Numbered from the stretch's first letter, positions 25,523 to 34,334 are shown. The stretch is DNA of 64,000 nt from an uncultured Bacteroidia bacterium (GCA_902770835.1 CACXUM010000004.1:25149-89148), one strand, 5' to 3'. Translations and numbers: made by a program. The notes: generated by a model from the sequence alone, not told the origin.

Positions 25523-26836
25523 ATGAAACGTAGAATTATTAATGATTTAGTGAAGTGGAAAAATTCACCAGGAAGAAAACCCCTCGTTTTGGAGGGTGCC
25601 AGACAGGTGGGAAAAACCTTTATCATAAAAGAGTTCGGAATGGCGGAGTATGAGAACCTGATTTATCTCAACTGCGACAACAACGATTTTATGAAGGAGC
25701 TCTTCTTGCAGGATTTTGACATGGAAAGAATCTTGCGCGCTATCGAGGCTTTTACCAACCAAAGCATCAATGCGGGGAAAACGCTCCTATTTATAGATGA
25801 GATTCAGGAGGCCCCGCGAGCCTTGACCTCGTTGAAGTATTTCTGCGAGAACGCCAGCGACCAGCATGTGGTGGTGGCGGGTTCGTTGTTGGGCATCAGT
25901 TGTCGCACGGGCGAATCCTATCCCGTTGGGAAGGTCGATATTTTGAGCCTTTATCCCATGTCGTTTGAGGAGTTTCTTTGGGCGATGGGCGAGGAACAGC
26001 TCTGTGAGGTGTTGAACGCCAAGCAGTGGGACATTTTGCGCACATTGGACACCAAACTTCAAGACTTGCTCCGCCAATATTTCTATGTCGGAGGGATGCC
26101 GGAGGCGGTGCTGAGCTACATCACCGACCGCGACGTGCCCAAGGTGCGCCGAATCCAGAAGTCGATATTGAAGACCTATGAGCGCGACTTCGCCAAACAC
26201 GCCGGCGGCGAAACGCAACGCATCCGCTTGGTGTGGAGTTCCATACCAGGGCAATTGGCCAAGGAAAACAAGAAGTTCGTCTATGGCGCGGTCAGGAAGG
26301 GGGCGCGGGCCAAGGACTTCGAGATGGCCATTCAATGGCTCGTCGATGCTGGTTTGGTGCTGAAGCTGCGCCGTTGCCTCAATCCCACCATGCCGCTGTC
26401 GTTTTATGAAGACACGGAAGCCTTCAAGCTCTATCTGCTCGACGTAGGGTTGCTGGGTGCTATGTCGAACGCACCGGCGCGGTTGATGGTCATCGCCAAC
26501 AAGGTTTTCGTAGAGTTCAAGGGCGCGTTTTCCGAAAACTATGTGTTTCAGCAACTCAAAACCCTTGGCGACCTGCCGCTCTATTATTTCAGCAAGGACA
26601 ACTCGACGCAGGAAGTGGATTTCCTCATGCAGACCGATGAGCGCATCATCCCGATTGAGGTGAAGGCCGAGGAGAACACGAAAAGCAAGTCGCTGAACGG
26701 CTTCGTGAATGTTGATCATGCCGACAAGCACCTGAAAGCCCTGCGCTGCTCCATGCTGCCCTACGCCGACCAAGGCTGGATGGAGAACATTCCGTTGTAT
26801 TCCGTGTTAGCCTACTTTTCTGACTTGGCGGAATAA
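25523..26836 (+). CDS. AAA family ATPase with DUF4143 (AAA_14 / PD-(D/E)XK-like), first copy
   Basis: 437 aa. N-terminal AAA_14 domain: Walker A LEGARQVGKTFI, Walker B LLFIDEIQEA, sensor-like VVVAGSLLGI, then YPMSFEEFLWAMG. The DUF4143 half has FYVGGMPEAVLSYI, LLDVGLLGAM and a PD-(D/E)XK-like core STQEVDFLMQ...IPIEVKAEEN. The family is abundant in gut Bacteroidota and archaea; its role is unknown, with stress response, defence and mobility all suggested. A gene of the same architecture lies at 41552. Both are preceded by 33-bp arrays ending near their promoters, which is the main reason to think the array and ATPase belong together. Confidence 0.9.
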   Translation: MKRRIINDLVKWKNSPGRKPLVLEGARQVGKTFIIKEFGMAEYENLIYLNCDNNDFMKELFLQDFDMERILRAIEAFTNQSINAGKTLLFIDEIQEAPRALTSLKYFCENASDQHVVVAGSLLGISCRTGESYPVGKVDILSLYPMSFEEFLWAMGEEQLCEVLNAKQWDILRTLDTKLQDLLRQYFYVGGMPEAVLSYITDRDVPKVRRIQKSILKTYERDFAKHAGGETQRIRLVWSSIPGQLAKENKKFVYGAVRKGARAKDFEMAIQWLVDAGLVLKLRRCLNPTMPLSFYEDTEAFKLYLLDVGLLGAMSNAPARLMVIANKVFVEFKGAFSENYVFQQLKTLGDLPLYYFSKDNSTQEVDFLMQTDERIIPIEVKAEENTKSKSLNGFVNVDHADKHLKALRCSMLPYADQGWMENIPLYSVLAYFSDLAE

Positions 26837-26855
26837 AAAAACTGCCTTTTCGTTC

Positions 26856-26882
26856 TTTGTTCCAATATTATCCCTATCTTTG
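26856..26882 (+). promoter_or_regulatory. Promoter of the MarR-family gene
   Basis: TTTG (26856-26859), 15-base spacer, TATCTTTG (26875-26882), 39 bases upstream of the ATG. The spacer is shorter than usual. Confidence 0.5.
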
Positions 26883-26921
26883 CATTTTCGGAGTTTGTGA
26901 TAATCCCAAAAACGTGATAAT

Positions 26922-27353
26922 ATGATACTCGTAAAACAAGCTGGCGTTTATGTCAACATCTTGAATTGTAGGCTCAAGAAACACCTTGCAGAGGTGTTCA
27001 AGAAGCACGGCGTGAACCTGACGGCGGAGCAGTACCTCGTCATGGACACGCTTTGGAACGAGGGTACGCTTACCCAGCAGGCCATCGCCTTCATTATCCA
27101 GAAGGACAAGAACTCGGTGACGCAATTCATTGACAATTTGGAGAAAAAAGGTCTCGTGACGCGCTCCGTGGCCAAAGGTGACCGCCGCGTGAACAACATC
27201 GTCGTGACAGAAGAAGGCATGGCCTTGAAGGATTCGACCAAACAATTGGCCATCGAGACGATGAACAAGGCGATGAAGGACATTCCAGAGGAAGACGTGC
27301 AGACTTTTGTGACGGTTTTGAAGAAGATTTGCGGCAACATCAGCGACTTTTAG
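26922..27353 (+). CDS. MarR-family transcriptional regulator
   Basis: 143 aa. Winged-helix MarR layout: helical dimer part (AGVYVNILNCRLKKHLAEVF), recognition helices (TLTQQAIAFIIQKDKNSVTQ, FIDNLEKKGLVTRSV) and wing (KGDRRVNNIVVTEEG). Such proteins bind palindromic operators near their own gene and release on ligand binding. The ligand and targets are unknown. The nearest plausible target is the exported-protein cluster that follows, separated by a long inverted repeat at 27371-27439. Confidence 0.9.
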   Translation: MILVKQAGVYVNILNCRLKKHLAEVFKKHGVNLTAEQYLVMDTLWNEGTLTQQAIAFIIQKDKNSVTQFIDNLEKKGLVTRSVAKGDRRVNNIVVTEEGMALKDSTKQLAIETMNKAMKDIPEEDVQTFVTVLKKICGNISDF

Positions 27354-27370
27354 ACATAAATTGCCATGAA

Positions 27371-27439
27371 TTAAACACGAATTGAAAGAAATTGAATTTA
27401 TGAAAAATTCGTGATAAATTCCTGATAATTCGTGTTTAA
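27371..27439. repeat. Inverted repeat with 13-bp perfect arms; part shared with 54563-54581
   Basis: TTAAACACGAATT (27371-27383) and its exact complement (27427-27439) flank a 43-base AT-rich loop. The 19-base 3' part (27418-27436, ATTCCTGATAATTCGTGTT) recurs exactly at 54563-54581. It lies downstream of the MarR gene and could act as a terminator or MarR operator; the second copy suggests a dispersed repeat. Confidence 0.6.
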
Positions 27440-27483
27440 AAATGGAATTGGATAATTTTTCTTTCTGTATTCCGTTGAATGAT

Positions 27484-27491
27484 TATCTTTG
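27484..27491 (+). promoter_or_regulatory. -7 promoter element of the exported-protein/VTC cluster
   Basis: TATCTTTG, 21 bases upstream of the ATG at 27513. No exact TTTG -33 was found. Confidence 0.45.
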
Positions 27492-27512
27492 CAGACTTAA
27501 ATATTTGACGAT

Positions 27513-28229
27513 ATGAAGAAAACATTGAAATTATTGTTGTTTTTGGTTGCGGTGGCATTGCTGTTGCCATCGTGCAACAAAGGCGAGGGCATGGGCGGCA
27601 CGGGCACGGTGCAGGGCTTCGTGAAGTTGGTGCATCATCCCGACGACGACTATACCCTGACCCCCGACACCGTGAACGCGGCCAAGACCGATGTTTTCAT
27701 CGTTTATGGCGATGAGAACTTTTTCGGCGACGATATTGAAACAGGTGCCGATGGCGGCTATCGGTTTGAGTATCTGCGTCCTGGCAACTATACCGTGTAT
27801 GCTTATTCCACCTTGCCTTCGGGCCAGAAGGTAGCTGTGAGCGAAACGGTAGAATTGGCGCGAGGCGCTGTGGCTCAGGTGCCAACGCTCTACATTCACG
27901 ATGGCAAGGCATACGGCACTTCCGTCGTGAAAGGGCGCGTTCATGCCTCATATTACCACAACGGCAGTTGGCGCGGTGAGGGCTGGGCTTGCGAACATCG
28001 GGTCTATATCCGTAGGGTGGGAGAGGAGGTTCCTTTCGACGACACCCGCGTGGGACCTGATGGTTATTTCGGTTTCCAAAAACTGCAACCTGGCGAATAT
28101 GTAGTGTTTACCGCTTCCGATGACATCAACACGGAAATCCCTGATTTTGTTTTCCAAAGCATCACCGTCAGCGATGCAGGGCTGATTTATGAGCTTGAGG
28201 AACAGTTTGAAGTCATCATTAATGTATAA
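27513..28229 (+). CDS. Lipoprotein with two carboxypeptidase-regulatory-like (prealbumin-type) repeats
   Basis: 238 aa. Lipoprotein signal (FLVAVALLLPSC, Cys at 21). Two beta-sandwich repeats follow: the first has GTVQGFVKLVHHP and ADGGYRFEYLRPGNYTVYAY, the second SVVKGRVHASYYH and PDGYFGFQKLQPGEYVVFTA. The G-x-Y/F-x-F-x-x-L-x-P-G-x-Y pattern marks CarboxypepD_reg/SdrD-B-like folds, usually structural or binding modules at the cell surface. No catalytic residues are visible. It heads a run ending in the VTC/DUF4956 pair and a DUF2490 barrel, so it may be part of one envelope-linked unit. Confidence 0.75.
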   Translation: MKKTLKLLLFLVAVALLLPSCNKGEGMGGTGTVQGFVKLVHHPDDDYTLTPDTVNAAKTDVFIVYGDENFFGDDIETGADGGYRFEYLRPGNYTVYAYSTLPSGQKVAVSETVELARGAVAQVPTLYIHDGKAYGTSVVKGRVHASYYHNGSWRGEGWACEHRVYIRRVGEEVPFDDTRVGPDGYFGFQKLQPGEYVVFTASDDINTEIPDFVFQSITVSDAGLIYELEEQFEVIINV

Positions 28230-28276
28230 GGAACTGAAATCTTAAATCGTAAATTTTGAATATTAAATCTCTAATA

Positions 28277-28705
28277 ATGAAAAGATTAGTAATAATTATG
28301 GCGTTTTTTGCCATTGGCTTCGGTACTATGGCCCAATCGGTTTCAGATGCCACTATCGCCAAGCGTGAGAATCGTCGAGGTATGGTGCTGAAGGAATGGA
28401 ACACGGCGGCGGGCGACAAACGCGCTTTCCTCGATCGCGTGACGACCTATGACGCGATGGGCCGCAAGATTGAGGAAATCGAATACGCTTCTTACGGCCA
28501 GAAATGGCGTGTGGTGAGCGAGTACCCCGAAAACAGCGACATTTCGGCCAAGGTGGTGCGCGAGATTGAGTACAACGACCGCGATAAAGTGGTCAGAATC
28601 AGAAAGTTCGAGTATGACGAAGACGGTTCCAAGGTGCGCCAACTCAATTATTACCCCAACGGCAAACTGGAATCGGTGAAAACATACGAATACGTCCCGA
28701 AATAA
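28277..28705 (+). CDS. Small exported protein with YwqK/MORN-like repeats, function unknown
   Basis: 142 aa. Signal peptide (LVIIMAFFAIGFGTMAQ). The rest has repeating beta-hairpin-like units of the kind IEEIEYASYGQ, VVREIEYNDRDK, IRKFEYDEDGS, LNYYPNGKLESVKTYEY, which resemble YwqK/MORN-type antitoxin-like repeats. No enzymatic motif is seen. I start at MKRLVIIMAFF (28277). Five bases separate its stop from the GTG start of the VTC-domain gene, so they are probably co-translated. Confidence 0.65.
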   Translation: MKRLVIIMAFFAIGFGTMAQSVSDATIAKRENRRGMVLKEWNTAAGDKRAFLDRVTTYDAMGRKIEEIEYASYGQKWRVVSEYPENSDISAKVVREIEYNDRDKVVRIRKFEYDEDGSKVRQLNYYPNGKLESVKTYEYVPK

Positions 28706-28710
28706 GTCCC

Positions 28711-29496
28711 GTGGAGGAAATTCTTGACATAGTGCAGGGCATGAAGCCGATTTCGCTTGATGAGATGAGCGGTGTGAAATTGATGAACCGCATCGACACG
28801 AAATATGTGGTGACGGAGGCTCAACTGCATGAAATTCTTTTGGGCATCCGCGAAAACTATTATGCCCAAGAGGTGGAAGGCAACCGCCTATCGCCCTATA
28901 GCACTGTGTATTACGACACGCCGGAACTGACCATGTACCTCATCCACCACGACCGTCACTTGGTGCGCGACAAAGTTCGTGTTCGTACCTACGTTGACTC
29001 AAAACTGACTTTTTGCGAGGTGAAGCACAAGAGCAACAAAGGCCGCACGAAGAAGAAACGCATCGCTGTGGAACCCATTCCCAATATCTTGGACAACCCC
29101 GAAGTGGCGGCGTTTTTGGCCGAGAAACAGCCTTACGAGGTCAAGTCGCTCAGCCCGCATTTGGTGACGATTTTCGACCGAATCACCTTGGTCAACTATG
29201 GGAAAACCGAGCGCCTCACTATCGACTGCAACCTACGTTTCGAGAACCTACGCAACGGCGCAACCGCTTCGATGTCGCCTTTGGTCGTGATGGAACTGAA
29301 ACAGGACGGTAGGGCAAAATCTCTCCTAAAGGATGTGCTTTTCGACCTGAGAATCAAGCCGTTCAAGGTCAGCAAGTATTGCATTGGCACCTGCCTGACT
29401 TGCCCCGAGGTGAAGCAGAACCGGTTTAAGAAAAAACTTAGGAAAATGGAGAAAATGCGGAATGATGAATGTGGAATGAAGAATCTTAAATCTTGA
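28711..29496 (+). CDS. VTC-domain (polyphosphate polymerase-like) protein
   Basis: 261 aa, GTG start at 28711; an ATG ten codons on (MKPISLDE) is possible. It matches the bacterial VTC domain: LMNRIDTKYVVTEAQL, YSTVYYDTPELTMYL, VRDKVRVRTYVD, FCEVKHKSNKGR, MSPLVVMELKQDG. In yeast Vtc4 this tunnel fold polymerises polyphosphate from ATP; bacterial members are mostly uncharacterised. The gene pairs with DUF4956 next door, an association I recall as recurrent. The last ~12 residues (MRNDECGMKNLKS) look like translated intergenic filler, so the original stop may have been lost recently. Confidence 0.85.
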   Translation: MEEILDIVQGMKPISLDEMSGVKLMNRIDTKYVVTEAQLHEILLGIRENYYAQEVEGNRLSPYSTVYYDTPELTMYLIHHDRHLVRDKVRVRTYVDSKLTFCEVKHKSNKGRTKKKRIAVEPIPNILDNPEVAAFLAEKQPYEVKSLSPHLVTIFDRITLVNYGKTERLTIDCNLRFENLRNGATASMSPLVVMELKQDGRAKSLLKDVLFDLRIKPFKVSKYCIGTCLTCPEVKQNRFKKKLRKMEKMRNDECGMKNLKS

Positions 29497-29522
29497 AATC
29501 ATGAAATTTTAAATCTCGAAAT

Positions 29523-30251
29523 ATGAACCTGTTACAAATCAACCTGCAGGACTTTGATCCTGACATTGCACGCGAATTTGGTGGCGGTGCCAGCGGAATG
29601 GACTTCCTCGGCGTGCCGCTTTTTGATGCCCAAAGCCTTTGGACGATGCTTATCCGCTTCGTTTTCAACTTCTTGGTCTGTTGGGTCATCATCCATTGCT
29701 TCTATTACAAAAAGGCCAACCGCAAGGACTATTATTTCACCTTCCTCATGTTCGCGGTGGTCATTTTCCTCATCATTTCACTGATGGAGAATATGAAGAT
29801 GAACATTGCATACGCCCTCGGCCTGTTTGCCATTTTCGGGATGATTCGATACCGAACTGAGACCATAAAAATTCGCGAAATGACCTATCTTTTCGTGGTG
29901 ATGGGTCTGAGCATCGTCAATGGCATGGCATTGTCGACGAGCTATTCCGAACTTGTCTTGGTCAACCTGTTTACAGTGTTGATTATCTGGCTTTTGGATG
30001 GCACAAAGTTGCTGAAGCATACCGCAATGAAAATCATCCTTTACGACCGCATTGAGAACACCAAGCACGGCAAGGAGGACGACCTGAAGGCCGACCTTAT
30101 CGAGCGCACGGGGTTGAATATCAGCAAAGTGGAAGTCGGGCATATCGACTATCTGAGAGATGTTGCCTTCGTTAAGGTTTATTACGAACCCATTGATGGT
30201 GAAGTGAATACGATTGACACGATAACGAAGTTGAAGGATTTTGATAATTAA
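29523..30251 (+). CDS. DUF4956 integral membrane protein
   Basis: 242 aa. About four membrane spans between residues 38 and 160 (MLIRFVFNFLVCWVIIHCFY; FLMFAVVIFLIISLM; MNIAYALGLFAIFGMI; LVLVNLFTVLIIWLL), with the family motif FAIFGMIRYRTETIKIREMTY spanning the third helix and loop. The C-terminal ~80 residues form a soluble ferredoxin-like domain (GLNISKVEVGHIDYLRDVAF). It probably serves as membrane partner of the VTC protein upstream, for example as regulator or channel; that is inferred from neighbourhood only. Confidence 0.88.
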   Translation: MNLLQINLQDFDPDIAREFGGGASGMDFLGVPLFDAQSLWTMLIRFVFNFLVCWVIIHCFYYKKANRKDYYFTFLMFAVVIFLIISLMENMKMNIAYALGLFAIFGMIRYRTETIKIREMTYLFVVMGLSIVNGMALSTSYSELVLVNLFTVLIIWLLDGTKLLKHTAMKIILYDRIENTKHGKEDDLKADLIERTGLNISKVEVGHIDYLRDVAFVKVYYEPIDGEVNTIDTITKLKDFDN

Positions 30252-30287
30252 GTTTTGAGTGTTTTGTAGGTTTTGTGAGAAAGGGAA

Positions 30288-30965
30288 ATGAAAAGGCTAC
30301 TCACCATAGTATTATTGCTGCTTTCGGTTGGTGTCTTTGCCCAAAGTGAAAGGTCGACCGACTTCGGAGGCATTGTTTCGGCTGAGGCTGAAGCAGGCTT
30401 GGGTGGACCTTTTGGCCTTTCGGTGGAGGAGGAGTTGCGTTTCGAGAACAATTGCACCCAATTCGACCGTTGGCTCAATTCCGTTGGGGTGGACTATACC
30501 TGCCTGCACAATCGCATGAACATCGGCCTTACTGCCGACTACATCCGCCGCCACAACGACCGAGGCTATTACGAGAACCGTGGCCGCCTCGGTTTGCAAG
30601 TGACTTATACTGAGGATTGGCGCCGTTTCAGGTTCCAAGTGCGCAGCAAAGCCATCGGCACCTTTTTCGACGAGCGCACGGGCGAACACCGCGTCAATCC
30701 GCGTTTGTATTGGCGCAACCGCCTGAAAGTGACCTACCAGCCGATGAATAGCCGCTTCAAGTATGCCCTCTCGACAGAACTCTTTTGGCTCACTAATGAC
30801 CCCAAAAAAGGTGGCATTGACAACCTGCGCACCGTGTTCTCGGTCGACTACCGTTTGGCGCGGCAATACTCGCTTTCCGCCTTCGTCCGAATGGACAACG
30901 ACTTGCAGGTGAAAGAGCCTGTGGATAGGTTTTTTCTTGGGCTGACTTTTAAGGCGAAATATTGA
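30288..30965 (+). CDS. DUF2490 outer-membrane beta-barrel protein
   Basis: 225 aa. Signal peptide (TIVLLLLSVGVFAQS). The rest alternates polar and aromatic residues as barrel strands do (LSVEEELRFENNCTQFDRW, MNIGLTADYIRRHND, YALSTELFWLTND) and ends in Tyr (FKAKY). It fits DUF2490, a family of predicted outer-membrane barrels of unknown function. It follows the VTC-DUF4956 pair by 36 bases, so a shared envelope role is plausible. Confidence 0.8.
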   Translation: MKRLLTIVLLLLSVGVFAQSERSTDFGGIVSAEAEAGLGGPFGLSVEEELRFENNCTQFDRWLNSVGVDYTCLHNRMNIGLTADYIRRHNDRGYYENRGRLGLQVTYTEDWRRFRFQVRSKAIGTFFDERTGEHRVNPRLYWRNRLKVTYQPMNSRFKYALSTELFWLTNDPKKGGIDNLRTVFSVDYRLARQYSLSAFVRMDNDLQVKEPVDRFFLGLTFKAKY

Positions 30966-30975
30966 GATTTTTTCG

Positions 30976-30983
30976 TACTTTTG
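30976..30983 (+). promoter_or_regulatory. -7 promoter element of the DUF4249-TonB receptor operon
   Basis: TACTTTTG, 19 bases upstream of the GTG start at 31003. Confidence 0.5.
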
Positions 30984-31002
30984 CACTCCAAAATCAACCA
31001 AA

Positions 31003-31893
31003 GTGAAAAAAGTGAAGAAAGTATTATTGTTCTCGTTGGTTCTGCTTCTCGCCTCCTGCAGCCGCATCGATGAAGTCGACATCAACAGTTTCGACCAGCC
31101 TAATGGCGAAGCCTTGCAGGGCAAGGTGGCGGTCTTCGGCAACGTGACCACCGAGATGCGCCAACACAGCGTCGTCGTCTCGCCCGTCAAGCAATGGAAC
31201 GAAAGCCCTTCCGCATTGCCCGAAATCAACCGCGTTTTCGTGCTTTGCGAGGGCGACACGATTCCTTATATTGAAAAGGTGAATGACCGTAGCAACAAGA
31301 CCTTCGTTTCGGAGCAACCCTTCCAAGGCGAGGCGGGCAAGACCTACCGACTCGTCGTCGAGACACCCACGGGCGACATCACCGCCGAGGACTATCTACT
31401 GCCTTTGGGCGATACGGACTACTTCCAACTGATGAAAGACAACATCAAATGTCGCACATACGAATCGACTTCAGGGGATGCCATGCATAGTTTCCAGTTC
31501 CCCAAGCACGTCTATACGCTTTCGGAGCAGCCTGCCATCACGGGAGTCACCTTCTATTCGCCCCAAAACACGCCCGTCGACAGCCTCAACTTCTGGACCT
31601 TCGTCCACTCCGACATGTCGCTGCAAGCCCTGTTCTCCGTGCAGTCTTTCACCAACGGCTACGACATGGCCGATTTGAGCCAGGAAGAGTGCTTCATCAC
31701 GGGTTCGGTCTCGCCATCGTTCTACGCCTTCCTTTTGGGCATGTTCAACGAGTCCGACTGGAGCTTAGGCATCTTCTCCACCATTTCGGGCAACGTGCAA
31801 GGTAACGTAAGCAACGGCTTCGGCTATTTCTTCGCCTCAGACGTGCGACGCAAGGGTTTTACTTTCAGTGAATTAATCCCAGAAAACGAATAA
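31003..31893 (+). CDS. DUF4249 lipoprotein, partner of the TonB-dependent receptor
   Basis: 296 aa from a GTG start. Lipoprotein signal (LLFSLVLLLASC, Cys at 19), so it is probably anchored in the outer membrane. Body features of DUF4249: an N-terminal Ig-like part with INRVFVLCEGDTIPY, then FQGEAGKTYRLVVETPTGDITAEDYLLP, and a C-terminal beta-rich domain ending in NGFGYFFASDVRRKGFTF. DUF4249 genes commonly stand next to a TonB-dependent receptor, as here (3-base gap). By analogy with SusC/SusD they may capture a ligand at the surface; no ligand is known. A second family member at 55825 lacks such a partner. Confidence 0.85.
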   Translation: MKKVKKVLLFSLVLLLASCSRIDEVDINSFDQPNGEALQGKVAVFGNVTTEMRQHSVVVSPVKQWNESPSALPEINRVFVLCEGDTIPYIEKVNDRSNKTFVSEQPFQGEAGKTYRLVVETPTGDITAEDYLLPLGDTDYFQLMKDNIKCRTYESTSGDAMHSFQFPKHVYTLSEQPAITGVTFYSPQNTPVDSLNFWTFVHSDMSLQALFSVQSFTNGYDMADLSQEECFITGSVSPSFYAFLLGMFNESDWSLGIFSTISGNVQGNVSNGFGYFFASDVRRKGFTFSELIPENE

Positions 31894-31896
31894 GCC

Positions 31897-34119
31897 ATGA
31901 AACGCATCCTCATCACCATATTGTTCCTTGCCGCTATTGTCGGCCTTCGGGCGCAGACCTATACCCTCAGCGGCCACATCACCGATGCCGCCACGGGCGA
32001 AACGCTCATCGGTGCCACTTTGTTTGAGGCTTCGTCGCAGACAGGCACTTCGGCCAATGGTTACGGTTTCTTCTCGTTGCGTTTGCCTGCCGGGAAACAC
32101 AAGCTGCAATGCGCTTATTTGGGCTACAATACCCAAGAGGTCGAAATCCACATGGATGCCGACAAAACCTTGGAAATCAAATTGGAAGGAAAAGCCGTGG
32201 GTTTGGGCGAAGTCACCGTGGAGGCGGCCTCCGTCGAGCGACCGCAAAAACAAAACGAATTCAACGCCGAGATGCTGACCATCAACTCGATACGGAAACT
32301 GCCGAGCGTGTTCGGCGAGGCCGATGTCGTCAAGGCGGTGCAGATGCAGTCGGGCGTGAAAACCCTCGGCGACGCCTCTTCGGGCATGTTCGTGCGCGGC
32401 GGCACCAACGACCAGAACCTCATCCTCATCGACGAGGCTCCGATTTACAACGCCTCACACCTTTTTGGCATGATCTCCATCTTCAACCCCGAAGCCGTGA
32501 ACCAAGTGACGCTTTACAAGAGCAACATGCCCGCGCAATACGGCGGTCGTGTCTCTGCCGTCCTCGACTGCAAGATGAAGGAAGGCAACATGAACCACCA
32601 CGATTTTTCGGTTGCGTTGAGTCCCTTCGCGGCCACGCTCACGGCCAACGGCCCCATCGTCAAGGAAACGGCCTCTTATTTGGTTTCGGCGCGTCGCAGT
32701 TTCCTTGATTTGTTCGTGAAACCTAACGAGGACATTCCTCTCGTCCCCACTTTCTACGACCTGAACGCGAAAATCAACACCAAAATCGGGCAAAATGACC
32801 GCTTATACGCCTCTTTCTACAGGGGTCACGACGTCATCGAATCGAGGAACGAACTGCTCAACACCTGGGGCAACACCTCCGGCGTCTTGCGTTGGACGCA
32901 CAACTTCGGCAGCCGCTGGTTCCTCAACACGGCCTTCATCGTCAGCGACTACCGCAACAGTCTCGATTTCCTCTACAAAAGGCGGAAATACAACTGGCAC
33001 ACAGGCCTTTCCGACCTCAACCTGAAAGCCGCCTTGAGCTACTACATCGCCCCCGACTGCGAGTTGCGCATCGGAGTTGGTGCCATCCGTCATGCCTTCA
33101 CTCCCGGCGAATCGGACAGCACGGTTTTGAGCCTGCCTCGCTATCAGGCAATGGAATATTCCGCCTTTGTGCTCAACGACTGGAAACCCTTGCGCTGGTT
33201 GGGCTTCAACTATGGCCTTCACCTGTCGGCCTTCCACCCTTTGGGCGGCGGCGGGAAGACTCTGGTTTATCCCGAACCCCGAGTAAGCATGAACGTCATG
33301 CTGGGCGAAAACACGTCCTTGAAGGCCGCGTATGCCCGAAACGTGCAGTACATCCAAGTGCTGGAAAACAACACCTTGGACTATTCCTCTTTGGAGACGT
33401 GGTTTCCGGCTGTCGATGGGCTGAAGCCCGTCATCGCCGACGTGGTTTCGGCGGGCGCGTTTTTCGATTTTGCCGGTCAGTTCTCCACTTCGGTCGAGCT
33501 GTATTACAAGAAAGGCCGGAACCAAATCGACTTCCTCGACCATGCCCAACTCATCAGCAACCCGAATGTGCTGAGCCAAGTGAGAAGCGGCAACTCGAAG
33601 GCATACGGCGTTGAGATTAACCTTGCGAAGAGGGTCGGGAAATTCACTGGCGCCATGAGCTATACCTACTCAAGGGTGACTTATACCATCGACGGTATCA
33701 ACGACGGCAACCCATATCCGGCCTTGTCTGACATTCCTCACGACTTCCGCATCAACGGCAATTACCAGTTCACGCCGCGTTGGAGCGCAAGTGCGGCATG
33801 GCAATATTCGAGTGGGCATCCCGTCACATTGCCTGTGGGTTTCTATGAATACTTGGGCCAGACCGTCCCGATTTACACCGAGCGCAACGCAAGCCGCACC
33901 CCAGCCTATCACCGTTTGGACCTTTCGTTTGCCTATCATTCGCCAAAGTACAACAACAGTTTCAACTGGAGCGCAAGTGTCGGAGTGTTCAATGCCTACA
34001 ACCGCTTGAACCCGTTAGGGTATCAGTTTGAGACCAATACCAGCATGAACGAAATGCGGGTTTATGCCTACTCGATGTTCGGCATTATGCCCCATGTGTC
34101 GCTGCGGGCGGGGTGGTGA
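31897..34119 (+). CDS. TonB-dependent outer-membrane receptor with CarboxypepD_reg N-terminus
   Basis: 740 aa. Signal peptide (ILFLAAIVGLRAQ), CarboxypepD_reg-like domain about 20-105 (SGHITDAATGETLIGATLFE), plug about 115-220 (SVFGEADVVKAVQMQSGVKT; MFVRGGTNDQNLILIDEAPI; YNASHLFGMISIF), then a 22-strand-type barrel with GVEINLAKRVGKF and a C-terminal Trp (SLRAGW). No SusC-specific features and no SusD gene, so it is not a classic polysaccharide utilisation pair. It is coupled to the DUF4249 lipoprotein upstream. Import is powered by TonB-ExbBD encoded elsewhere. Confidence 0.9.
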   Translation: MKRILITILFLAAIVGLRAQTYTLSGHITDAATGETLIGATLFEASSQTGTSANGYGFFSLRLPAGKHKLQCAYLGYNTQEVEIHMDADKTLEIKLEGKAVGLGEVTVEAASVERPQKQNEFNAEMLTINSIRKLPSVFGEADVVKAVQMQSGVKTLGDASSGMFVRGGTNDQNLILIDEAPIYNASHLFGMISIFNPEAVNQVTLYKSNMPAQYGGRVSAVLDCKMKEGNMNHHDFSVALSPFAATLTANGPIVKETASYLVSARRSFLDLFVKPNEDIPLVPTFYDLNAKINTKIGQNDRLYASFYRGHDVIESRNELLNTWGNTSGVLRWTHNFGSRWFLNTAFIVSDYRNSLDFLYKRRKYNWHTGLSDLNLKAALSYYIAPDCELRIGVGAIRHAFTPGESDSTVLSLPRYQAMEYSAFVLNDWKPLRWLGFNYGLHLSAFHPLGGGGKTLVYPEPRVSMNVMLGENTSLKAAYARNVQYIQVLENNTLDYSSLETWFPAVDGLKPVIADVVSAGAFFDFAGQFSTSVELYYKKGRNQIDFLDHAQLISNPNVLSQVRSGNSKAYGVEINLAKRVGKFTGAMSYTYSRVTYTIDGINDGNPYPALSDIPHDFRINGNYQFTPRWSASAAWQYSSGHPVTLPVGFYEYLGQTVPIYTERNASRTPAYHRLDLSFAYHSPKYNNSFNWSASVGVFNAYNRLNPLGYQFETNTSMNEMRVYAYSMFGIMPHVSLRAGW

Positions 34120-34162
34120 CGAATGACAAGGAAGTTTGCCGTGTTTTGGGAAATCAAAAGCG

Positions 34163-34186
34163 TTGGCGCATAAAAATGCGTTTTCG
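34163..34186 (+). terminator. Possible terminator after the TonB receptor gene
   Basis: CGCAT-AAAA-ATGCG stem-loop (34167-34180) followed by TTTTCGCC. The stem is short, so this is tentative. Confidence 0.35.
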
Positions 34187-34229
34187 CCTTGGAATAATGT
34201 GGTTTCGTATCGATTAGTTTCCCGTTCTC

Positions 34230-34276
34230 CCGAATTTGCAATGCGGAAGCCGTGAGGCTAGCATTTGCAATGCGGG
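34230..34276. repeat. Three-hairpin palindromic element (REP-like), copy 1
   Basis: Successive small palindromes: CCGAATTTGCAATGCGG (one mismatch), AGCC-GTGA-GGCT, and GCATT-TGC-AATGC. A similarly built element lies at 47514-47582. It resembles REP-type repeats; assignment to a family is inference. Confidence 0.5.
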
Positions 34277-34334
34277 ATGAAACAAAAACAACACTCAAAA
34301 CATAGCAATAACAACAAAAAATACACAACGACAA

